This document shows positions 5,621 to 10,790 of a DNA stretch of 10,790 bases, in pieces. Each line of letters starts with the position of its first letter. Position 1 is the stretch's first letter. The DNA comes from an uncultured Clostridia bacterium (GTDB taxonomy: Bacteria > Bacillota > Clostridia > TANB77 > CAG-508). The DNA is taken from NCBI GenBank assembly GCA_948946035.1, contig CARBKU010000027.1, positions 1 to 10,790 on the forward strand. The letters run 5' to 3'. Made by a program: the position numbers and the translations under genes. The notes under the pieces were generated by a model, which was not told the DNA's origin, searched no databases, and worked only from the letters and a program-made list of their open reading frames with translations.

Positions 5621-6889
5621 TTAAATTCTTTCTAAAATCTTTTTAGCAGTCTCTCTACCAGAATAAGATGCCCACGCAACTGTACTTTTTACTCCTGCAA
5701 CATCTCCACCTGCATAAACATTTGGCATTGAAGTTTCATAATTGTCATTAACTTTAATACTTCCCCATTTATCTAACTCTAGTCCAAATTTTTTAATGCA
5801 TTCATCAGATTTTGACCCTAACGCCATTACAATATAATCTACATCTATTATGTAATTGCTATTTTCTATATTAACTGGAACTAATCTAGTTTCTCCTTCT
5901 TTTTTTACTAACTCTGTCTTAATTAATTCAACTTGACTTACTTTGTTATTACCTATAATCTTTACAATATTATTTTGAAATAAAAACTCAATTCCTTCTT
6001 GCATTGCATCTGCTACTTCTTTATCTTCTGCTGGCATCTGATTTCTTGCTCTCCTATATATAACCTTTACCTCTTCTGCCCCTAGTCTATTAATTGTTCT
6101 TGCGCAATCCATAGCAACATTTCCACCACCAACAATTGCAACTTTTTTTCCTTCATAATTTGGATGTAACTTATATTCTAGCAATTCATTTCCACCATAT
6201 ACGCCTTCTAGTTCTTCACCTTCTACTCCCATCTTTGATGATACATTTGCACCTATTGATAAAAATATAGCATCATATTCTTCTTTTAATTCTTCTAAAA
6301 ATATATCTTTTCCTAATTGTTGATTATATTTTACTTTTATTCCCAATTCTAAAATATTATCTACTGTTTTCTTTACTATTTCTTTGGATAACCTAAAGTC
6401 TGGTATTCCATGAACTAGTAAACCACCTAAATAACCATATTTTTCGTAGATAGTTACATCAACTCCAGACTTTGCTAAAAATGCACTACATGTTAGTCCA
6501 GCTGGTCCTCCGCCTATTACAGCTACTTTTTTATTTCCATTTTCTTTTCTTTTTATATTAATTCCATTTTTCCAACATTTTAATAAACTATTTCTATTTT
6601 TAATAGCTTCTTGAAAAACAATGTTTTCTAATTCTCCTATTGAAACTGGCTCTCCTTTTATTCCACGTATACATGAACCTTGACATTGTTTTTTATGTGG
6701 ACATATTGTTCCACAAATCCCAGGTAATACTGTTGTTTTAGATAATATTTTGTAAGCTTCATTATAATTTTCTTCTTTTACTTTTGCTATAAAGTCTGGT
6801 ATGTTATTACCTAAAGGACACCCTTTTAATGTGCATGGTTTTACTTTACAATTTAAACAATAATTTGCTTTTTCTTTTATTTCATCCAT
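5621..6889 (-). CDS. GltD-like NAD(P)-dependent FAD/Fe-S oxidoreductase (422 aa)
   Basis: This belongs to the family of the glutamate synthase small subunit and related electron-transfer flavoproteins. The N-terminal Fe-S domain carries C11, C14, C19, C24 and C59, C63, C69, C73, suited to two [4Fe-4S] clusters. The FAD-binding loop is VIGGGPAGL (about 124-132), the second nucleotide-binding motif IVGGGNVAMD is at 252-261 followed by YRR, and the C-terminal FAD motif VYAGGDVAG is at 391-399. In true glutamate synthase such a subunit passes NAD(P)H electrons to GltB. No large subunit is nearby, and 422 residues is somewhat short for GltD, so it may instead serve another partner, as PreT or NfnB-type proteins do. 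The ribosome site is only a moderate GGAAG. It has its own promoter and ends at the 5572-5612 terminator. Confidence 0.88.
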   Translation of the reverse strand: MDEIKEKANYCLNCKVKPCTLKGCPLGNNIPDFIAKVKEENYNEAYKILSKTTVLPGICGTICPHKKQCQGSCIRGIKGEPVSIGELENIVFQEAIKNRNSLLKCWKNGINIKRKENGNKKVAVIGGGPAGLTCSAFLAKSGVDVTIYEKYGYLGGLLVHGIPDFRLSKEIVKKTVDNILELGIKVKYNQQLGKDIFLEELKEEYDAIFLSIGANVSSKMGVEGEELEGVYGGNELLEYKLHPNYEGKKVAIVGGGNVAMDCARTINRLGAEEVKVIYRRARNQMPAEDKEVADAMQEGIEFLFQNNIVKIIGNNKVSQVELIKTELVKKEGETRLVPVNIENSNYIIDVDYIVMALGSKSDECIKKFGLELDKWGSIKVNDNYETSMPNVYAGGDVAGVKSTVAWASYSGRETAKKILERI

Positions 6890-6924
6890 TTTTTTACTTC
6901 CATTTCTTCATCTACTTTTTTATT

Positions 6925-6953
6925 ATTTTATTATATTTATATCCCTAAGTCAA
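6925..6953 (-). promoter_or_regulatory. Predicted sigma-A promoter of the GltD-like gene
   Basis: On the minus strand TTGACT (6948-6953), a 17-bp spacer and TAAAAT (6925-6930) precede the ATG at 6889 by about 35 bp. It makes the flavoprotein gene at least partly independent of the uracil-DNA glycosylase gene 107 bp upstream. I saw no convincing terminator between the two, so read-through is also possible. Confidence 0.6.
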
Positions 6954-6996
6954 TTGCGTAGGTCTATTTCAAGATAAATTAAAAATCAATGAAGGT

Positions 6997-7545
6997 TCAT
7001 ACATTTTCTTTTAATACTAACTTCAGATCTTTAATAAAATCTATTTTCTTAACCTCATCTCTAAGTAAAGCAGCTGGATGCCAAGTCGGCATATATTTAA
7101 TTTCCTTTTTTTCAATCCACTTTCCCCTAGCTGTAGTTATACCATACTCTTTTCCTAAAATATTTTTTAATGCCACACTACCTAACAAAACAATAATTTT
7201 AGGTTTAACAAGCATAACCTGATTTCTTAAATAATTTATACAAACTGTTGCTTCATCTTCTTCTGGATTTCTATTTGAAGGAGGTCTACATTTAACAATA
7301 TTTGCAATATATACTTCTTCTCTTTTTAATCCAACTGCTTGAAACGCCATATTCATTAATTTTCCTGCTCTTCCAACAAAAGGCTCTCCTTGTCTATCTT
7401 CATCTGCTCCTGGTCCTTCTCCTATAAACATTGTATCTGCATTTCTATTTCCAACTCCAAATACAATATTTTGTCTTGTCTTATATAATTTACATTTGTT
7501 GCATCCTTTTATTGCTTCTTCTAATTCTTCCCATGTTTCAAACAT
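6997..7545 (-). CDS. Uracil-DNA glycosylase, family 4 ([4Fe-4S] type, 182 aa)
   Basis: The enzyme removes uracil from DNA, starting base-excision repair of deaminated cytosine. Family 4 hallmarks are all present. The active-site loop is GEGPGADEDRQGEPFVGRAG at 42-61. Next comes NIVKCRPPSNRNP at 82-94, and the DNA-intercalation motif WHPAALLR is at 155-162. The iron-sulphur ligands C15, C18, C86 and C102 have the family spacing (CxxC, then two Cys 15 residues apart). The length is normal. The extra basic loop of the covalent UdgX branch is not seen. The start at 7543-7545 has an AAAGGAG site (7553-7559). It follows the LD-carboxypeptidase gene by 90 bp on the same strand, without a clear terminator or promoter between them, so co-transcription is plausible but unproven. 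Confidence 0.93.
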   Translation of the reverse strand: MFETWEELEEAIKGCNKCKLYKTRQNIVFGVGNRNADTMFIGEGPGADEDRQGEPFVGRAGKLMNMAFQAVGLKREEVYIANIVKCRPPSNRNPEEDEATVCINYLRNQVMLVKPKIIVLLGSVALKNILGKEYGITTARGKWIEKKEIKYMPTWHPAALLRDEVKKIDFIKDLKLVLKENV

Positions 7546-7635
7546 CTTTTACTCCTTTTTAATTAATATTTACACTAATTTTAAATACTTTTCTCTGGGA
7601 GATAATAAACTTTTAAATCCAACATTAACATTATA

Positions 7636-8556
7636 TCATTTCACACATTCTTCTATTAGTTCAACTTTTTCTTCTACACTTGTATTTATCCTAGCTTTTG
7701 TACCAATTGGAATTACAGTTTTAGTTTCTGTATGTCCAAAGTTATTAGACTTAACAATTGGAAAATTATATTCATCTTCGATAACATCTAATACTATTTT
7801 TTCTAAAGTTATCCCACTTTCATGTTGATAGTTACCAATCCATAATCCATTTATCTTATCAAATACTCCATTTTGTTTCATATGATATAAATAATAGCTT
7901 ATTGCTACAGGCTCAGATTCGTATCCAAAATCTTCTAACATTAATATCTTATCTGTAAAATCAATTGAATATTTACCTGCTACCATTCCACTAGTTAAAT
8001 TTAAATTTCCACCTACTAGTGCTCCCTCTGCTGTTCCTTCTCTAATTGTTACATATCCTGTTTTTTCTTTTCCTAGTTCTAAACTTTTTTCTACAAATCT
8101 TTTTAATACTTCTTTGTAACTATAATCTGTCTCATCTGTTGCAATAGTTTTAAAATTTGTACCACAGAAAGTAACAAGACCTGTTTTTGCTGTAATCATG
8201 TTTGCAAGTGAATTAATATCACTATATCCACATAAAATTTTAGGGTTATTTTTTATTAAATCATAATCTAAATATTCAAATACCGAATTTGAATTATTTC
8301 CTCCTTTTGCACACCATATCATTTTTACTTCTTTATCTGCAAACATTTCATTTATATCATCAGCTTTCTCTTTTGCTGTGCTACTATATCCATTCGTATT
8401 TGAAAATAAATTTTTTGATAATTTTACTTTAAATCCATCATTTTCTACAATTTCTTTTGCTCTATATAATTCTTCAACCTTTTTTCCAATAACTGGATCT
8501 GATGGAGCAACTACTCCTATTTTATCACCTATATGTATACTTTTTGGAATTATCAT
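7636..8556 (-). CDS. LD-carboxypeptidase, peptidase family S66 (306 aa)
   Basis: Family S66 includes LdcA, which trims the terminal D-Ala from murein tetrapeptides through the L,D bond during wall recycling, and MccF, which inactivates microcin C. The N-terminus IGDKIGVVAPSDPV is typical. The Ser-Glu-His triad is visible: S112 in GYSDI, E208 in LMLEDFGYE and H275 in FGHTETK, with the family's spacing. GGN at about 85-87 and GGNL at about 182-185 are also characteristic. There is no signal peptide, so it acts in the cytoplasm. Its ATG overlaps the stop of pgeF (ATGA), with an AAGGAG site inside the pgeF 3' end, so the two are translationally coupled. That pairing favours the LdcA-type wall role over antibiotic immunity, but sequence alone does not exclude an MccF-like activity. 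Confidence 0.9.
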   Translation of the reverse strand: MIIPKSIHIGDKIGVVAPSDPVIGKKVEELYRAKEIVENDGFKVKLSKNLFSNTNGYSSTAKEKADDINEMFADKEVKMIWCAKGGNNSNSVFEYLDYDLIKNNPKILCGYSDINSLANMITAKTGLVTFCGTNFKTIATDETDYSYKEVLKRFVEKSLELGKEKTGYVTIREGTAEGALVGGNLNLTSGMVAGKYSIDFTDKILMLEDFGYESEPVAISYYLYHMKQNGVFDKINGLWIGNYQHESGITLEKIVLDVIEDEYNFPIVKSNNFGHTETKTVIPIGTKARINTSVEEKVELIEECVK

Positions 8557-9407
8557 AATTCTTCTCCTTGTTTGATGAGTTCAATTAGTGCTGTATTTAG
8601 CCCATATTCTTGTTTTTCAACTCTATAAGAATGTATTAAGTTACTATTACATACACTACAAATTCCACTATCTATTATATTTTCAGTTTTTAATCCTTCT
8701 TTTTCTAACAATATTTGATTAATCAAAACTGTATCAATGTTCCACTTTTCTTTCTCTTTTTGTTTTACTATAATATCATTCAAATTCAAGTCCATAAATT
8801 GTTTTTCAAATAGATCTTTAACATCTTTATCAACTTCAAAATGACATTTTCTAATACTTGGACAAATGCAACAAATTATATCTTTTGGATTACAATTATA
8901 CTCTTCTATCATTTTTCTAATTGTTTTTACTGATATTCTTTGAAGTGTTCCTTTCCATCCAGAATGGCTATTTGCAATGACCTTTTTTATAGGGTCAAAA
9001 AATAATAATAAAATACAATCTGCATTTGTTGTACAAAGTATATATTTTTCCTTGTTCGTAATTAAACCATCTGTTTTAGAATAATTTTCTATATGAATGT
9101 CTGGCTCTTTTTCTTTATATTTTTTAGTAACAATTTTTACTTGGTCAGTATGCTCCTGATTTGCTTTAACTAAATTTATATAATTACTTTCTATTGTATC
9201 ACATAATTTTTTATAATTTTTTATAACAATTTTATATTGTTCTTTTTCTAATTCTTCTTTATTGGGCTTTTCTGTCATATAATCTACATTTGTCCCTAAA
9301 GAATATGCATGATTAATTAATTCTTTATATTCCAATAACTTTTTGAATTGAATATATTCAATTCCATTTTTCTTTATATGTATAATATTTTCATTTGATA
9401 AATCCAT
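8553..9407 (-). CDS. pgeF: Peptidoglycan editing factor PgeF (YfiH/YlmD family, 284 aa)
   Basis: This family, once called polyphenol oxidase or laccase-domain proteins, hydrolyses the amide of wrongly incorporated amino acids (such as L-Ser) in muropeptide precursors. The catalytic zinc ligands are visible, counted from an upstream in-frame ATG at 9434: H95 in HTDQV, C140 in NADC and H157 in HSGWKGT; subtract 9 for the start chosen here. The TDGLIT motif, the CPSIRKCHFEV stretch (normally GP-I---C-YEV) and the C-terminal CSVCNSNLIHSYR also fit. The usual HAGWRGT is HSGWKGT here, a conservative change. The start at 9407 is preferred because it has AAAGGA 5 nt upstream, while the ATG at 9434 has none and lies in a hairpin arm. 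Its stop overlaps the LD-carboxypeptidase start by 4 bp. Confidence 0.92.
   Translation of the reverse strand: MDLSNENIIHIKKNGIEYIQFKKLLEYKELINHAYSLGTNVDYMTEKPNKEELEKEQYKIVIKNYKKLCDTIESNYINLVKANQEHTDQVKIVTKKYKEKEPDIHIENYSKTDGLITNKEKYILCTTNADCILLLFFDPIKKVIANSHSGWKGTLQRISVKTIRKMIEEYNCNPKDIICCICPSIRKCHFEVDKDVKDLFEKQFMDLNLNDIIVKQKEKEKWNIDTVLINQILLEKEGLKTENIIDSGICSVCNSNLIHSYRVEKQEYGLNTALIELIKQGEEL
8564..8569 (-). promoter_or_regulatory. Ribosome site of the LD-carboxypeptidase inside the pgeF end
   Basis: AAGGAG on the minus strand lies 7 nt before the ATG at 8556, within the last codons of pgeF. With the ATGA overlap it supports coupled translation of the two wall enzymes. Confidence 0.8.
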
Positions 9408-9412
9408 ATTAA

Positions 9413-9418
9413 TCCTTT
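9413..9418 (-). promoter_or_regulatory. Ribosome site that sets the pgeF start
   Basis: AAAGGA on the minus strand lies 5 nt before the ATG at 9407. It decides against the in-frame ATG 27 nt further upstream, which lacks a ribosome site. Confidence 0.75.
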
Positions 9419-9426
9419 CTTTATTG

Positions 9427-9457
9427 ATTGCCATTTTGGACGAATCTAAATGGCAAT
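9427..9457. repeat. Hairpin in the gap between the MFS gene and pgeF
   Basis: ATTGCCATTT (9427-9436) is the perfect reverse complement of AAATGGCAAT (9448-9457), with an 11-nt loop. In the direction of transcription (minus) it is followed by CAATAAAG, not a T-run, so it is not a standard terminator for the MFS gene; a short TTTT follows only on the plus strand. It may act as an RNA processing or stability element that separates MFS from pgeF expression (inference). Confidence 0.55.
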
Positions 9458-9467
9458 TTTAATAATA

Positions 9468-10754
9468 TTATTTAAGTTCATCATATTTTCTTTCTTCTTT
9501 TGAATATTCCTCAGGTTTTAGCCCAACTCTTTTTTTCATATATTTTGCCAGTAATATAAACATAAATGTAAATATGCCACCTACAATTATCATAGCATAA
9601 GCTGTTGAAGTTTTGTCTAATATAAACGAAGATAAAATTCCCATAATGGCTGAAATTGTATTTACAAATAAGTTTTTTCCTGCAAATATTTTTGTGTCTA
9701 TATCTTTATTAGCAAAATTTCTTAAATATTGGTCTATACTTGTGCAAAAAATTCCATGTACAATTTTACCAATTATAAAAGATATAATTATAATTATTAA
9801 TAAGAAACGATATTGTATTGCATTTATACCAGCTAATCCCGCTATAATCATACTAATAGAAGCTGTAAATGCAATTGTCATAATGGATTTATTTTTAAAT
9901 TTATTATGAAATTCTTTTTGCTTACTAGAACCATATGAACTTGAATAACTTTGTATTGCTGATATTATTCCTATAACAGATGCAGATATTTGTATATCTT
10001 TTAATAAACTTGTTCTATAGTTTGATAATATTGATAATAAGCTCGCTATTAACGATGCTGATAATATTAGTGCTTTTAATCTCTCTGATTTTAATATAAA
10101 ACTAAATCCATCTTTTATGTCTTTTAATTGTTTTTTTACACTATCTTCATTTTTCTTAATACTTTTCGTTTTAATTGGCTCAATGTAGCACATAGACATT
10201 ATTGTAACAATTATTAATACTACAAGTGAACATATGAATGGTATGTAACCATTTATATTAAATAAAAACCCAGCAACTATCTTTGAAGTAGCACTTAAAA
10301 TGTAATATCCAGCTGAGCCTTTTGCATTTATTTTAGCAAATATATTTCCTTTATATTTTGAAGGCGGTATTGATGCATTTAATAGTCCTGGCTCTGCTAT
10401 GTCTTTTATTGATGTTGCTAAAGATGAAATAAATTTGGCAATAAATAAATCAAATAAACTTCCACTTGCCATAAACATTACCATATATAAACAATTTAAT
10501 ATATTTCCCAATATTATACTATTTTTTCTTCCTAAAAATTCTACAATAACATTGGCTGGTATTTGTATAAAAATACCACATAAAGCTTTTATTGAATTTA
10601 AAAATACTACATCAGCAGCACTAATATTTTTTATTTGTGTTAAAAATAAGAAATCAATACTATAATAAAATAAATAATCCCAGGCTAATTTTTTATACGT
10701 AGGGAATATTTTCATATTAGTTTTTCTCATCCTTTGTGTTTCTTCATTATTCAT
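9468..10754 (-). CDS. Major facilitator superfamily transporter (428 aa)
   Basis: This integral membrane protein has about 12 hydrophobic segments in two halves, separated by a charged central loop near residues 193-220 (KTKSIKKNEDSVKKQLKD), as in MFS carriers. A degenerate motif A (EFLGRKNS) follows the second segment. The C-terminal tail is charged and cytoplasmic (KKRVGLKPEEYSKEERKYDE). The N-terminus is hydrophilic for about 20 residues, without a signal peptide. The start at 10752-10754 has an AAAGGAG site 5 nt upstream. The frame stays open to the window edge without a stop, but the strong ribosome site favours this start. The substrate is unknown. It lies 60 bp upstream of pgeF on the same strand, so a link to muropeptide or wall-precursor handling is possible but is only a guess from position; drug or nutrient transport is equally compatible. 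Confidence 0.85.
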   Translation of the reverse strand: MNNEETQRMRKTNMKIFPTYKKLAWDYLFYYSIDFLFLTQIKNISAADVVFLNSIKALCGIFIQIPANVIVEFLGRKNSIILGNILNCLYMVMFMASGSLFDLFIAKFISSLATSIKDIAEPGLLNASIPPSKYKGNIFAKINAKGSAGYYILSATSKIVAGFLFNINGYIPFICSLVVLIIVTIMSMCYIEPIKTKSIKKNEDSVKKQLKDIKDGFSFILKSERLKALILSASLIASLLSILSNYRTSLLKDIQISASVIGIISAIQSYSSSYGSSKQKEFHNKFKNKSIMTIAFTASISMIIAGLAGINAIQYRFLLIIIIISFIIGKIVHGIFCTSIDQYLRNFANKDIDTKIFAGKNLFVNTISAIMGILSSFILDKTSTAYAMIIVGGIFTFMFILLAKYMKKRVGLKPEEYSKEERKYDELK

Positions 10755-10790
10755 ATTTTCTCCTTTGATTTTTTCTTCATCATTGTTATT

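Noticed and set aside
6989..7222. Open frame on the plus strand over the uracil-DNA glycosylase gene
   Set aside because: It is antisense to a gene with all family motifs intact; the same reasoning rejects the plus-strand frames at 7496-7828, 8378-8575, 9613-9909 and 10399-10665.
9408..9434. pgeF start nine codons earlier at 9434
   Set aside because: There is no ribosome site before it and the ATG is buried in a hairpin arm; the ATG at 9407 has AAAGGA at a good distance.
10755..10790. A gene upstream of MFS, or an N-terminal extension of MFS, running off the right edge
   Set aside because: One frame continues open into MFS and another would end in a TGA overlapping the MFS ATG, but 36 bp is too little to support either.

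Overview
The window is very AT-rich DNA (well under 40 % GC by eye) with strong AAGGAG-type ribosome binding sites, TTGACA/TATAAT-type promoters, AGA-dominated arginine and T/A-ending codons. Together with the gene set this points to a low-GC Firmicute, most likely an anaerobic clostridial-type bacterium (an inference, not a species call). The standard code fits: TGA is used as a stop and Trp is TGG in leuS.

Layout from left to right. (1) Positions 1-1089, minus strand: two tandem, related HD-domain phosphohydrolase genes; the left one is cut by the window edge. (2) 1090-1214: a compact divergent control region. A perfect 30-bp palindrome has the -35 box of each outward promoter as its two ends, one serving the HD genes and one serving leuS. 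(3) 1215-3650, plus: leucyl-tRNA synthetase, followed by an intrinsic terminator. (4) 3699-3950, minus: an 83-residue coiled-coil protein of unknown function, driven by an exact-consensus TTGACA-17-TATAAT promoter. (5) 4064-4345: a non-coding 282-bp imperfect inverted repeat that folds into one long hairpin, resembling a MITE. (6) 4448-5567, plus: an HExxH putative zinc-metalloprotease-like protein split by a one-base frameshift near 4640, ended by an AT-rich bidirectional terminator. (7) 5621-10754, minus: five genes read leftwards. These are an MFS transporter, PgeF (peptidoglycan editing factor), an S66 LD-carboxypeptidase, a family 4 uracil-DNA glycosylase and a GltD-like flavoprotein.

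How they fit together: pgeF and the LD-carboxypeptidase overlap by 4 bp (ATGA) and both act on peptidoglycan precursors or fragments. With the MFS gene 60 bp upstream they form a plausible wall-editing/recycling unit. Uracil-DNA glycosylase follows after 90 bp. The GltD-like gene has its own promoter, and no glutamate synthase large subunit is nearby, so its partner is unknown. No tRNA, rRNA, CRISPR array or complete insertion sequence was found. The least explained items are the shared-palindrome divergent promoter, the long hairpin element, the frameshifted HExxH gene and the strongly expressed small coiled-coil protein.
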